A DNA stretch of 64,000 nt, taken from NCBI RefSeq assembly GCF_004834005.1, contig NZ_STFF01000006.1:248001-312000 (forward strand), read 5' to 3'. Below the pieces are notes generated by a model that was not told where the DNA came from, ran no database searches, and saw only the letters and a program-made list of their open reading frames with translations. This document shows positions 35,789-45,791 of this stretch, piece by piece. This DNA is from Niastella caeni. GTDB lineage: Bacteria; Bacteroidota; Bacteroidia; Chitinophagales; Chitinophagaceae. Position numbers and translations under genes: made by a program. Numbering within the stretch: the first letter of the stretch is position 1; each line of letters starts with the position of its first letter.

Positions 35789-36721
35789 TTATTGTTTTGA
35801 TGATTTCGAGGATAATTGTTTAAACACTTCGTCCAGCGCGGTTTTATCGATGCTGATCTCGCGTAGCCGCCATTTATGCTGAACGCTGGCCTCTACTACC
35901 CTTTCCGTGATCTGCTGATCGCCGGTAAAATAAATGCGCGCCTGCCGGGCAGTAAGGAATTCTACTTTATTTACCCCTTTTATTTGCTCAAGCTCTGTGG
36001 CACTCGGCGGGTTTTCCAGGTGCACCAGCAAGCTGTGTGGTTCTACATAATTATTGAACGCATCCATGGTATCGGAGAATACGATCTTTCCATTCTCGAT
36101 CATCATAATGTCTTTGCACAACAACTGAATTTCGCTCAGGATATGGGAAGAAAAGATGACTGCCCGGTCCCTCGCTATTTCTTTTATAAGCGCCCTTACT
36201 TCAATGATCTGGTTGGGATCAAGGCCATTGGTGGGCTCATCTAACACTATCAGCCGGGGCCGGTGAATAATAGCCTGCGCTATGCCTACGCGCTGCCGGT
36301 AACCGCCGGAAAGATTACGGATAAGCCGGTTGCTGAAATGGGCTATACCACACCGTTCTTTCACTTCTTCAACGGCTCCTTTGATCGCTGTTTTCGGGAT
36401 CAGGCGCAGGTTGGCGCAATAGTACAGGTACTCATTTACGGTGAGGTCCATATACAACGGGGGTTGCTGGGGAAGAAAGCCGATCTCTCTTTTGGCCAGT
36501 TCCCGCTCCTTACGCATATCAAAGCCATTGATGTACACGTTCCCTTCGGTTTGATTCAATGCGCCGCAAAGGATGTTCATGGTAGTGGATTTTCCTGCAC
36601 CATTAGATCCAAGTAGTCCTACGATGCCTGCCGAGCTTATCTCCATGTTGATATCACGGATAGCCCAGTTGGTACTGTAGCGGTGCGACAGTGCCTCAAT
36701 CCTGACAATACTTTTTTCCAT
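35789..36721 (-). CDS. ABC transporter ATP-binding protein (GldA-like)
   Basis: 310 residues from the ATG at 36721 (MEKSIVRIEALSHRY). The frame continues 23 codons upstream, but without ABC homology. Walker A GSNGAGKST, Q-loop FLPQQPPLY, signature LSGGYRQRVGIAQ, Walker B LIVLDEPTNGLD and the H-loop in SSHILSE are all present, so the protein should be active. A C-terminal ~80-residue regulatory part ends DEVFKQLSSKSSKQ. It energises the permease-Gldg fusion that follows 8 bases later. It comes 108 bases after the SusD gene. Confidence 0.92.
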   Translation of the reverse strand: MEKSIVRIEALSHRYSTNWAIRDINMEISSAGIVGLLGSNGAGKSTTMNILCGALNQTEGNVYINGFDMRKERELAKREIGFLPQQPPLYMDLTVNEYLYYCANLRLIPKTAIKGAVEEVKERCGIAHFSNRLIRNLSGGYRQRVGIAQAIIHRPRLIVLDEPTNGLDPNQIIEVRALIKEIARDRAVIFSSHILSEIQLLCKDIMMIENGKIVFSDTMDAFNNYVEPHSLLVHLENPPSATELEQIKGVNKVEFLTARQARIYFTGDQQITERVVEASVQHKWRLREISIDKTALDEVFKQLSSKSSKQ

Positions 36722-36829
36722 TATATGCTTGTTATAGTTTTTGTTACCGTTTGTGCGGGCAAAAAGCTGCTGCCGCCGTTTGCCTGGCATGCAGGCAAAC
36801 GGTATTACAGACAGCTGTTTACTTATGGG

Positions 36830-38206
36830 TTATGGATTTTGTTGCATCTCCGGGTTCTGGGCGATCAGCAAATTGGCCAGCGGGAAAACATAGGCATTGC
36901 TGTTAGGCTCCAGAGTATAAGTTACATTATTGAATTTCCGCGTTATAGTTGCAGTGAATTGAACATCCTTGTTCAACCGCCGTTGATCGAACCACCGCAG
37001 GCCGGTACCAAAGAACTCGCGCCTTCTTTCATCGATCACAAGTTTCAATGCTTCATCGGCACTGGCAGCGGTGAGCGCTACATAGTCAACAGGTTTAAAA
37101 CGGCGTTTGCGCAAGGTATTGAGCATATCCACAGCTTCGTCTTTTTTACCGGCGCGGGCCAGGCATTCTGCTTTTATCAACCAGGTTTCATTCACGGTTA
37201 ACCCTACTGCCGGTTTATCTTCCGTGCCAGAGGTCCTTTCCCTTGACCAGTACCCCTGGCCGGTAAATGCGGGGTAAAAATTATTGCCGGGCTTTACAAA
37301 AAGTACATAGCGAAGATCTTTGGTGCCCAACAGGCCGAGCAGCGACTGGCTTAACTGCGGGGCGCTAGGCGTTAACCGGGGCACTTTGCGCAATAACACC
37401 TGTTTGTCGTTGAACTGTGATGGAAAGGTATAAGGTGTTGTAGCTATGGATAAATTAAAATCGTACAGGTCGCCTGAGAGCGCCAGGGTACTGTCGGCAA
37501 AAGCAGCGGCTGCCGTAAAATCGCGCATATTCAAATACACTTTCGAGAGCAATGCGAAAGCCGCGGCTTTATTGGGTTTGAAATTGATGTCCTGCTTTAC
37601 AGGCAGCAAAGGCAATGCTGCATTAATATCACTCAGCATTTGGTCATATACCTGCTCTACAGAAGGCCGGGTAAGGTCAACGAACAATACGGGTTTAAGC
37701 ATTAAAGGCACGCCGGGATCGCTGGCGGCCGTAGCTGCATCATATTGGTTGCTGTACAAATTAACAAGCAGAAAATAATTGAATGCCCGGTGCAGCAGGG
37801 CCTCAGCCAGTATACCGCTCTTCATTGTTGCATTACCGCCTTTACTATCCATTACACCATTGATGACGGTATTGTACACATACATGGTGCTGTAATAATT
37901 GGCCCAATCATAATCGATTTGCTGATCAATATAAAATGGCTTGCTCCAGGTATACATGGCCCTTTGACTGGTGCTGGTCATATTCCCCTGTATGGCAGCA
38001 TCGATCAGATCCAGGTCGTCACAACTGAGGATCGGGGCCAACCCGGAGCTATATTGCTGATCGTTGCGGTTATTCATCAACGCCCGGTAATCGTCGGTAT
38101 ATTCCAATACCCGCTGTCCCTGTATGGGCACTTCTTCCACATATTTGCGGCAGCCGGCCAGTACAAACAAAAGAAAGAATACGAAGCTGATTTTATAGGA
38201 ATTCAT
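36830..38206 (-). CDS. SusD/RagB outer-membrane lipoprotein (STN-SusC partner)
   Basis: 458 residues. Lipobox FVLAGC with Cys19. Helical SusD fold, and near the end the family landmarks ECLARAGKKDEAVDMLNTLR and ERRREFFGTGLRWFDQRR. It follows the SusC gene by 19 bases. It lies between the transporter and an ABC exporter, so it belongs to the same FecI/FecR-controlled block. Confidence 0.92.
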   Translation of the reverse strand: MNSYKISFVFFLLFVLAGCRKYVEEVPIQGQRVLEYTDDYRALMNNRNDQQYSSGLAPILSCDDLDLIDAAIQGNMTSTSQRAMYTWSKPFYIDQQIDYDWANYYSTMYVYNTVINGVMDSKGGNATMKSGILAEALLHRAFNYFLLVNLYSNQYDAATAASDPGVPLMLKPVLFVDLTRPSVEQVYDQMLSDINAALPLLPVKQDINFKPNKAAAFALLSKVYLNMRDFTAAAAFADSTLALSGDLYDFNLSIATTPYTFPSQFNDKQVLLRKVPRLTPSAPQLSQSLLGLLGTKDLRYVLFVKPGNNFYPAFTGQGYWSRERTSGTEDKPAVGLTVNETWLIKAECLARAGKKDEAVDMLNTLRKRRFKPVDYVALTAASADEALKLVIDERRREFFGTGLRWFDQRRLNKDVQFTATITRKFNNVTYTLEPNSNAYVFPLANLLIAQNPEMQQNP

Positions 38207-38225
38207 GTTCTTGCTGTTGATGGGT

Positions 38226-41200
38226 TTAAAAATTCAGTGACAATCTGAAAGTATACGATCTGAGCGGCGGCAACTGGTAATTATTACCTGTGACATATAA
38301 ATAATCAGGGTCCAGCTTTTCCTTGTTGGCTGCCCATATCATGCCCAGGTTGCGCGCAATGGCAGAAAGGTTCAGGTTCTTTATTCCCGTTTTCTGCAAC
38401 CATGTTCCAGGGATAGTATACGCAAGCATGACCTGCTGCAATTTGATATTGCTGCGGCTCCTGATCAAATAAGTTGATTCGGTATAGCGGGCCATGCTGG
38501 TATAATAAACAGTACCGGCACCAAATTCAAGCCCGGGTATATTGGTAATTTTTTCATCGCCCGGTTTGCGCCAACGATCGGCCAGATCGCCGGTTCTGCC
38601 TAAATAATAATTATTGGTATACCCTACATCACTGATCGATGGTTTGCGGAATACGCCGCCCAATGCATACAGCAATTGTACGTTCAGTTCAATGCCTTTG
38701 TATTGTACGCCATTGCCGAAGCTGCCGAACCAGGGCGATTTGCTGCGCCCCGAGTATACCCTGATGTTCTCGAAAGGATATTCAAACACAGAATATACTT
38801 TACCTTTTGTTTTAGGATCGTTGATCAAAGATTGACCGGTACTGTCGAGCCCGGCCCATGAATAAGAAAATACATAATCGGTGGGGTAACCATTATACAG
38901 GTATTCAGGGGCAAAAGAAGTAGTTGGCTTCTCGAAACGGGCATCTTTTATGATGTTCGTATTGTACGATATGTTGAGCGTGCTGATCCACTTCAGGTCC
39001 TTCTTCAACACAGGCACCACACTAATGCCAATGTCAATGCCATGCCCATCGAGGTTGGCGGTATTGAAACTGGAATTGCTGAACCCATAGGTGCTGTTGA
39101 TGGGCAACTGCCAAATAATATCGGTAGTATGTTTTTTATAATACTCCAGTGAACCATAAACGCGGTTTTTGAAAAGAGAGTAATCGATCCCGTAATTGAT
39201 CATGCGTGTTTTTTCCCAGGCCAGGTTGTCAATGGCCGGTTTATCAATAATACCATACGGATGATTGGTGAACCAGTCGGCTCCCAGTATGCTGATAACG
39301 GCTACCGGCGCGTACCCCTGGGGTGCATTACCACTAAAGCCATAGGTGAAGCGGGCGGCCAACTGGTTTATCCAGGGAATATGTTGCATAAACCGTTCGT
39401 TATTGATATTCCACTTCAGGCCTGCCGACCATAAGGGGATGGCCCTTTTACGCCGTTCAACGCCCAGCAGGTTATAGTCGTCGAAACGGGCGCTGGCCGA
39501 GGCAATGTACCTGTTGGCGAATGTATAGGAACCATTGGCGTAATGCGACAGCGAGCGGGTGGTTTTTTCTGTAACTGCTTTCGATGTGGCGCCTATAGAT
39601 TGGGTTGCGCCATACATGTCTCTATAGCCTACAAACGGGTTAACACCTCTAAAGAGATTGATTGATTTGTCGTACCCGTAACGGAGCTCCCCGCTCGATT
39701 TATTATAGGTTTCCCTGATCTCCGTACCAACGAGCAGGTTCAGCTGGTGCTTTTCGTAAAAGCTTTTGTTTACGTTGACCTGTCCACGCAGGTTATAGCT
39801 TCTGCCCAGCGAGTTATCCAAATTAAGTCTGCCACCGGGAGGTATTCCATACACACGCGTACCATTGGAAGCCAGGCTAGTGGCTTTGTTCACCATGATG
39901 CGGGCCTCATAGCTTTCCGGTTCCCAGTATTGTTCCCAGTCGCCGAACAGGCGGCCGATATTGCCCGACACATTCACACCCAGCCAGGGTGTAACTTTAC
40001 CATTCACCGCTACGTTCATGGCCAGGTTATTATTGTTTGTAAACGTGTTGGAATAGTTGAGCTCATCGATGGGCGAATAGGTAAAAGGCAGGTATCCTTT
40101 GCTTTCGAGGTTCCGGGCAACAGAAGGCACTAAAAATACATCATACTTTATTGCCTTGCCGTCTGCATCTACCAGTGGGTCATACGGCCGCATTCCTTCT
40201 ACCCCAACGCTCATGGCCCGTACGGCTGCTTCGTTTATTTTATCGTGCGTATTGCCAAAGCTCAGGTCGGCACTCACTGTGATACGGCCATCGAACAAAC
40301 CGGAGGTTGCACCGGCCCGCAATGAGTACCCCCTGTTCGTATTGCTTTTGTAAATTCTTTCATCTTTGTAAAAAAAGCCGCTCAGGAAATAGGAACTGTT
40401 GAGCCCGCCGCCAGAAACCGACAGGTTGTACTGGCGGGTAGTTGGCCGTTGCAGCATATATTGCGCCATTTGGTCGCTGTTGTCGATCGTGCCTAAAGCA
40501 TCCAACTGCTCATTCATTTGCGCTTCGGTTATTTCACCCCGCTTGAAACGCCATACAATGGTTTGCGCTGTGCTACTGTTGGGAGGAAGAATACCTGTAG
40601 TTGTTCCCGTAGGGTCAATGGCTCTTCCCTTATTTATCAATTCTTTCTCCATGGCTATATAATCAGGCATCGACATGATCTTCCCGTACTTTACCCCCGG
40701 TTTGCTGCTGGTACCCAGCGTGGTAGAGAAATTGAGGGAAGGTTTACTGTTACGATTGCCTTTTTTGGTAACCACGACAATTACGCCATTAGCGGCCTGT
40801 ATACCCCAGATGGAAGCAGCGGCCGCATCTTTCAGCACGGTGATCTGGTCAATATCATCGGGATTCAGGTAATCAAGGGCGCCGCTTGAGATGGGTATCT
40901 GCGAAGGAAAGCCATCGATAACCAGTAAAGGATCGGTGCTTACAGCGGTATAGTTACTTTTAATGGTTGAAAGGCCCCGCACTACAACAGAACCGTTGCG
41001 GCTTTTATTGGGGGCTGTTTTGGTTGAAATGTCAACACCTGTTAACATTCCCTGCATGCGTTCCAGGATGCTTACTACAGGCACCTGCGACAATTGTTTG
41101 CTGGTGATAATACCAAATGAACCGGTGGCTCTTTCTTTGGGGAGCGACTGGTAACCGGTATTTACCGTTACCTCTACCATATCGAGCTTTTGTACGGCGG

Positions 41201-41825
41201 GCAGCAATAGAACGGTTATGTCGCTTTTGCCGCCTATCTTAATGTCTTTTTGCTGATGGGCCACGCTGGTCACCGTAAGCGTGCCGTTGGCCGGCACTTC
41301 CTTCAGGGTAAAATTTCCCTGCTGGTCGGTAACAGCGATCAACCTGGTATTACGCACCGTAACGGTAGCGCCCTGTACAGGTTGTTGCGCTGAATCTTTA
41401 ATGGTGCCCTTTAGTACAGGTATAATGGTAGTATCGGCTGCTGACTGAACAACAGCCGGACTGTTTTTTCTGGAAAGGAAAATGGTTTTACTGTCAATAG
41501 AGTAGGTCAATGGTTGATCGCGGAAGATAGTGACGAGGAAGGTTTCCAGGGGCATGTTGCGGGCATCAACCGTTACGGGAGCAGCCAGCTCAAACAAACG
41601 CTCATCACCGAATACCACGTATCCTGTTTGTTTGTAGAGCACTTTGAACACTTTTTTCAGTGGAATATCGCGCCCCTGCAGGGTAATGGTTTGGGAAACT
41701 GTTTTGGCTGAAACATGCAGCATGCAGGCAAAAATGAAAAAAGATGTCATTCTCATAATTCGCAGGATTGGTCGGGGGAATAGCAGAAGAAATCCCCTTC
41801 GTTCTGAAAGAGCGATTTTTTGCAT
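38226..41825 (-). CDS. SusC/RagA transporter with N-terminal STN signalling domain
   Basis: 1199 residues. A long N-terminus leads to a signal segment at ~26-44 (MTSFFIFACMLHVSA). Then come an STN domain at ~48-110 (IPLKKVFKVLYKQTGYVVF), a carboxypeptidase-regulatory-like domain at ~135-215, a plug (~235-355, with DPLLVIDGFPSQIP and DQITVLKDAAAASIWG) and a beta-barrel. STN domains pass an import signal to a FecR protein across the periplasm; a FecR and an ECF sigma gene lie upstream in the same direction. It is probably the main target of that sigma factor. Two lipoprotein genes separate it from fecR. Confidence 0.93.
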   Translation of the reverse strand: MQKIALSERRGFLLLFPRPILRIMRMTSFFIFACMLHVSAKTVSQTITLQGRDIPLKKVFKVLYKQTGYVVFGDERLFELAAPVTVDARNMPLETFLVTIFRDQPLTYSIDSKTIFLSRKNSPAVVQSAADTTIIPVLKGTIKDSAQQPVQGATVTVRNTRLIAVTDQQGNFTLKEVPANGTLTVTSVAHQQKDIKIGGKSDITVLLLPAVQKLDMVEVTVNTGYQSLPKERATGSFGIITSKQLSQVPVVSILERMQGMLTGVDISTKTAPNKSRNGSVVVRGLSTIKSNYTAVSTDPLLVIDGFPSQIPISSGALDYLNPDDIDQITVLKDAAAASIWGIQAANGVIVVVTKKGNRNSKPSLNFSTTLGTSSKPGVKYGKIMSMPDYIAMEKELINKGRAIDPTGTTTGILPPNSSTAQTIVWRFKRGEITEAQMNEQLDALGTIDNSDQMAQYMLQRPTTRQYNLSVSGGGLNSSYFLSGFFYKDERIYKSNTNRGYSLRAGATSGLFDGRITVSADLSFGNTHDKINEAAVRAMSVGVEGMRPYDPLVDADGKAIKYDVFLVPSVARNLESKGYLPFTYSPIDELNYSNTFTNNNNLAMNVAVNGKVTPWLGVNVSGNIGRLFGDWEQYWEPESYEARIMVNKATSLASNGTRVYGIPPGGRLNLDNSLGRSYNLRGQVNVNKSFYEKHQLNLLVGTEIRETYNKSSGELRYGYDKSINLFRGVNPFVGYRDMYGATQSIGATSKAVTEKTTRSLSHYANGSYTFANRYIASASARFDDYNLLGVERRKRAIPLWSAGLKWNINNERFMQHIPWINQLAARFTYGFSGNAPQGYAPVAVISILGADWFTNHPYGIIDKPAIDNLAWEKTRMINYGIDYSLFKNRVYGSLEYYKKHTTDIIWQLPINSTYGFSNSSFNTANLDGHGIDIGISVVPVLKKDLKWISTLNISYNTNIIKDARFEKPTTSFAPEYLYNGYPTDYVFSYSWAGLDSTGQSLINDPKTKGKVYSVFEYPFENIRVYSGRSKSPWFGSFGNGVQYKGIELNVQLLYALGGVFRKPSISDVGYTNNYYLGRTGDLADRWRKPGDEKITNIPGLEFGAGTVYYTSMARYTESTYLIRSRSNIKLQQVMLAYTIPGTWLQKTGIKNLNLSAIARNLGMIWAANKEKLDPDYLYVTGNNYQLPPLRSYTFRLSLNF

Positions 41826-42025
41826 AAGTTTGTTACAGTTTTGGTTGATATAATTTTTACTACAGGTATTTTAGATTAGCCAGACTACCACCGGAAGCAC
41901 TTCGACCTGCTTCCGGTTTCTTCATCTGCTAACCCAGGTTGTTTTTACTCGATAGATCTAGTTTTAAGGTTAGAAAATCATGGCTATACTAATAATATCT
42001 TTCTTTCAGTAAACGAATAGGAAAC

Positions 42026-42571
42026 CTATTGCTCATCCCGGGGATCGATATTGACCCCTGATCTTTTTAAAACGTTCACACTATCTTTTGTAAATAAAAT
42101 AACACTGTTCAGGTTGCCGGGATCGGTATAACCCAATTGCAGAATGCCGCTTCTGTCCTTTGTAAAATAATAGCTCATATAATAGCCGGGCAAACTGTCT
42201 GTTATATAATTTCCTACAAAGGAAAAATCATCATAGCTAGGTTCGGGCTTCCAGGAAATGGCGCGGATATCAACTTTCCGGAACATGGTCCCAAACTTTT
42301 CACCCGGAGTTTTCATCCTGATACTATCAAAGCCGCCATAAACATAAAACGAATCCGCAGCAGGCTTACTAATGTAATAGGTTTTATCCCAATAATGCCG
42401 CCCTGTTTTTTTACCCATTTTATCCTTAGGTATTTTCCCAAAGGAAACATACCGGAACCCATCCTGCGTTACCTTTTCTTTTTCCTTTTTCTTTACCTTC
42501 TCATGTCCCGAACATCCCGAAACAGCAAAACACAAAGCAACAAGCGATAGTACATTTATGTATTTCATCAA
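42026..42571 (-). CDS. Unidentified lipoprotein
   Basis: 181 residues. Lipobox FAVSGC with Cys20, then a Lys/Glu-rich linker (HEKVKKKEKEKV) and a beta-rich domain with aromatic residues (GRHYWDKTYYISKP; LPGYYMSYYFTKD). No family recognised. It is 9 bases after the preceding lipoprotein gene and 200 bases before the STN-SusC gene. Placement suggests an outer-membrane accessory of the SusC/SusD system. Confidence 0.75.
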   Translation of the reverse strand: MMKYINVLSLVALCFAVSGCSGHEKVKKKEKEKVTQDGFRYVSFGKIPKDKMGKKTGRHYWDKTYYISKPAADSFYVYGGFDSIRMKTPGEKFGTMFRKVDIRAISWKPEPSYDDFSFVGNYITDSLPGYYMSYYFTKDRSGILQLGYTDPGNLNSVILFTKDSVNVLKRSGVNIDPRDEQ

Positions 42572-42580
42572 ATTGTTTGG

Positions 42581-43492
42581 TTATCGATTTCGCAAAATAC
42601 CATACTGAAGAGCTTTCAGGGAACTGGCAAAATTAAATACAGGCAGCCAGTTATCTCCGCCGGGAGAAAGCAATTGAACGGTAAACGTTCCCTGTAAAAT
42701 ATATTGGTTATAAATGTTTTGAGCTGATTCTATGGTAAATCCAGCTTCCAGCTCTACCCCAGCTTTAAATACTTCCAGGTCGGTTTCGGTTGATATTTTT
42801 ACCTTTCCTTCCATTGAAAACACCTGGGTCCTCATCTCTGTACCCTGGGCATGAACGGATGCTGAACTTGTACCAAAAGACTGTACATAAGCAGGGTATG
42901 GCGAGGCGCTATAAGTACCCCAGTGAGCCCCTACAGGTTGCATACTGGGTGGGGCTGAAGGCATTGCAGCCACTTTTACAATAACAGGATTAGATGAATT
43001 ATTCATAGCAACAGTATAAGGAACATTAAAAAGTATCTGATTGCCTCTAATAGCAAACGTTGCATACACTATGCCTACCCCCTTGTATACTTTAATTCCT
43101 GTAGGGTATTGCGAAAGGATGTTTGACATTATACTATAATCAATATCCCATTCATGTAGTTCCGTCAGGCCTAAAGTTTGGAAATCTCCTACCGATATTT
43201 CTTCACTGCCATCATCGGTGACGGCTGTAGCTGCAGATGACCTGGCAGAACGCTGATTCGTACATTTAGCTTTCACATAGTTAACCTTGTTCCTGAAATC
43301 AGTAGCATCTTTCACCCCTTTTGTTCCTAAGATATCAGCCAACATCTCCTGCTCTTCGCCTGTCAGCTTTACCTGTATCTTTTCATTGGTATCAGGGTGG
43401 GTAAACGCGGCATCCATGTTTTGCTTTTTACAGGCAGTTGTCAGCACTAAAAAAGCCACAATCAGTAGAAAATGAACTTTAAATTTTTTCAT
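42581..43492 (-). CDS. Unidentified lipoprotein
   Basis: 303 residues. Lipobox LVLTTAC with Cys21, followed by KKQNMDAAF. A helical N-terminal part (~40-85) leads to a beta-rich C-terminal part with many Ser/Ala/Pro residues. I recognise no domain. It lies between fecR and the second lipoprotein gene, so it may be regulated together with the SusC/SusD block. Confidence 0.75.
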   Translation of the reverse strand: MKKFKVHFLLIVAFLVLTTACKKQNMDAAFTHPDTNEKIQVKLTGEEQEMLADILGTKGVKDATDFRNKVNYVKAKCTNQRSARSSAATAVTDDGSEEISVGDFQTLGLTELHEWDIDYSIMSNILSQYPTGIKVYKGVGIVYATFAIRGNQILFNVPYTVAMNNSSNPVIVKVAAMPSAPPSMQPVGAHWGTYSASPYPAYVQSFGTSSASVHAQGTEMRTQVFSMEGKVKISTETDLEVFKAGVELEAGFTIESAQNIYNQYILQGTFTVQLLSPGGDNWLPVFNFASSLKALQYGILRNR

Positions 43493-43631
43493 AAGATCGT
43501 TACGATTTAATTTTCTTCTAAATATTTGATTAGTCTGATTTTCACGTTACTCCTTCTACCTGATGCTGGTTTTTTATTCTACTAACTCTACTTGTTTTAA
43601 TCCATAGGCATTCTTTTTTAGGTTTAAAAAA

Positions 43632-44837
43632 TTATGGCATTACGATCAGTTGTTTTCCATTTTCAATGGTCATATGTACGCCGGTGCTCTGGAAGCCTTT
43701 TATTAAACCCGCCAGGCTTATACTTCTGCTGATGCTTCCAAAAAATTTAATGTCGGGTACATTGCCGCGGTACACCACCTCTACATCGTACCAGCGCGCT
43801 ATCTGCTTCATAGCCGTTTTCAAATACACTCCTTCAAAATTGAACAGGCCGTTCTTCCAGGCAATCACTTTTTCAAGCTCAGGTTCTACAATAGCAGCGC
43901 CTTTATCACTTAGCTGCAACTGTTGTCCCGGCACCAGCACCTGCTCCAATTGCTTTCCATATGAAGCAGCCTGCCGCGTGGTGATGCGCACGGCGCCTTC
44001 GAGCAATGTTGTATTGAGCGTTTCTTCATTGTCATAGGCATTCACATTGAAATGTGTTCCCAACACTTCTATTTCAGCCCTGTTATCAACAGTAACCCTG
44101 AACGGCATTTTCTTATTCTTTACCACTTCAAAATAGGTTTCACCGCTGACCTCTACCTGCCGTTGCGTACCGGTAAATGCTACCGGGTATCGAATGGAAC
44201 TGGCGGCATTGAGCCAAACTCTTGTTCCGTCGTGCAGGGTAAGCATGAACTGCCGGCCATTAGGGACTGAGATCGTATTATACACCATTTCACTGCCGGC
44301 ATTGGCTGGCGGCGCATAAACCAGTTCGCCATCTTTCAAGGTGGCTTTTGTTCCGTTCTGCAAGGCCACTACCCCATTTTGTAAACTATCCAGCACAACA
44401 CGTTCGCCATTTGCCAGGGTAAGTATGGCGCCATTCTTCCCCGGCGCTACATCTACGTGCGCCTGGTTCTCAGCCACAACAGGTTGTTGATACGGCGCTT
44501 TGACAAACCACCAGTAAGCCGTAAAGGCCAGTACCATCACCGCTGCCGCAGCCATCCATTTCCACAAAGCCATTACACGGCGCTTTGCCTGCGGCTCAGG
44601 GTTCGCATGTTTTTGCATAAAGCGCTCCAATGCTGATGCAGCATCGTACCGCGCCATAGCCTGCATAGCAGCCTGGCATACAGTCACATCATTCATTTCA
44701 TTCCAAAGCCGCTGGTGATCTGCATTGGCAGCTATCCAGGCGTCGAGTATATCTTTTTCTTCATTGGCAATATTCCCCTGCAGCTGTTTAAGGATAAGGG
44801 CTGCAATATATTGGGGATCAGTTGAGGATGCGTTCAT
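43632..44837 (-). CDS. FecR-type anti-sigma factor
   Basis: 401 residues. A cytoplasmic N-terminal part (~1-88) contains the sigma-binding region (EKDILDAWIAANADHQRLWNEM). One transmembrane helix lies at ~91-111 (WMAAAAVMVLAFTAYWW). The periplasmic FecR domain (~180-275) reads ISVPNGRQFMLTLHDGTRVW then VSGETYFEV and IEVLGTHFNVNAY. The C-terminal DUF4974-type domain (~325-400) receives the signal from an STN domain. It follows the sigma gene by 66 bases. Confidence 0.95.
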   Translation of the reverse strand: MNASSTDPQYIAALILKQLQGNIANEEKDILDAWIAANADHQRLWNEMNDVTVCQAAMQAMARYDAASALERFMQKHANPEPQAKRRVMALWKWMAAAAVMVLAFTAYWWFVKAPYQQPVVAENQAHVDVAPGKNGAILTLANGERVVLDSLQNGVVALQNGTKATLKDGELVYAPPANAGSEMVYNTISVPNGRQFMLTLHDGTRVWLNAASSIRYPVAFTGTQRQVEVSGETYFEVVKNKKMPFRVTVDNRAEIEVLGTHFNVNAYDNEETLNTTLLEGAVRITTRQAASYGKQLEQVLVPGQQLQLSDKGAAIVEPELEKVIAWKNGLFNFEGVYLKTAMKQIARWYDVEVVYRGNVPDIKFFGSISRSISLAGLIKGFQSTGVHMTIENGKQLIVMP

Positions 44838-44903
44838 AAAGCCATGTGCTTTTCTTTATTACGCAGCGATGAAGCGATCGTACCAAAAGAAAATAATTTT
44901 TTT

Positions 44904-45488
44904 TTAAAGGCGGGCAATCAACAGCAGCAAGGCAAATGTTTCGGGAGGCAATCGCAGCTTTAATAAAGAGATACCCCGCGATTTCTGGTTTTTAACGGTT
45001 TGAACCGATAAGCCAAGCGCCTGGGCTATTTCATCATTCGACCGGCCTTCAATATACCCCATATGCACGATCTTACTGCATTGTTCGGGCAGCCGGCTGA
45101 TCTCTTCTAGAATATTGCGATACACCTCCGTACGAATAATGTCGAGGTCCGCAGCCTGCTCCCACTGCTCCTGGTTCTGCAGAAATAAAGCCTGCCGCTC
45201 CAGGCTATGGATCGTACGCCGGTTGAGATCGAAACAGGCATTACGGGTTGCTTTATAAAGGAAATCCCTGAGGTGCTTCAGGTCGTGGAACGATTGTTTT
45301 TTAAGCCATATTTTCAAAAATACTTCTTCTACCAGGTCTTCTACATGCTGTGGGGCCCCGGTGAGTTTTTCGGCGAAAGCGCACAAGGCGGGGTAATATT
45401 CTTTAAAGATATAGGAAAAAGCTTCCCTTCCACCGTTTTCAAGTTGGAGCAGCAGTTCTTTTTCGTTGTATGGTTGGCCTGAATACAA
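44904..45488 (-). CDS. ECF sigma factor (FecI/RpoE type)
   Basis: 194 residues. Region 2 at ~20-90 (EAFSYIFKEYYPALCAFAEK, then VEDLVEEVFLKIWLKKQSF) and region 4 at ~130-180 (EISRLPEQCSKIVHMGYIEG, then NDEIAQALGLSVQTVKNQKS with a helix-turn-helix). Region 3 is missing, as in ECF factors. It heads the leftward block; the FecR gene follows, so FecR probably holds it at the membrane until the STN-SusC protein is occupied. Confidence 0.95.
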   Translation of the reverse strand: MYSGQPYNEKELLLQLENGGREAFSYIFKEYYPALCAFAEKLTGAPQHVEDLVEEVFLKIWLKKQSFHDLKHLRDFLYKATRNACFDLNRRTIHSLERQALFLQNQEQWEQAADLDIIRTEVYRNILEEISRLPEQCSKIVHMGYIEGRSNDEIAQALGLSVQTVKNQKSRGISLLKLRLPPETFALLLLIARL

Positions 45489-45791
45489 TTATGCTGGCAG
45501 GGTCAAAAATATATACGGGCATAAAAATAAAAAAAAATTAATGGTACGCACATTTAACAGGCTGGCATTTGTAAAGTTGGCTGGCCCTGTTGAATCAATG
45601 TGTGATTTGAAATTACTGCTTGTTAAGCGTGCTATGCAAATGTGAAATGACAAGTCTGCTAATAATTTATAAAGAAGCAAATAGATATTGAATATCCCAA
45701 AATTATCCTCGAACCTTTTTCGATACTAATTGGGCCCAAGTGCATCAAAATGCACACAAATTCATTAGTATACTTAATTTTATACGTTATT
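45489..45791. other. Divergent AT-rich intergenic region
   Basis: About 300 bases between the sigma gene and a rightward orphan. It must contain the sigma operon promoter. Apart from A/T runs nothing specific can be placed. Confidence 0.4.
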
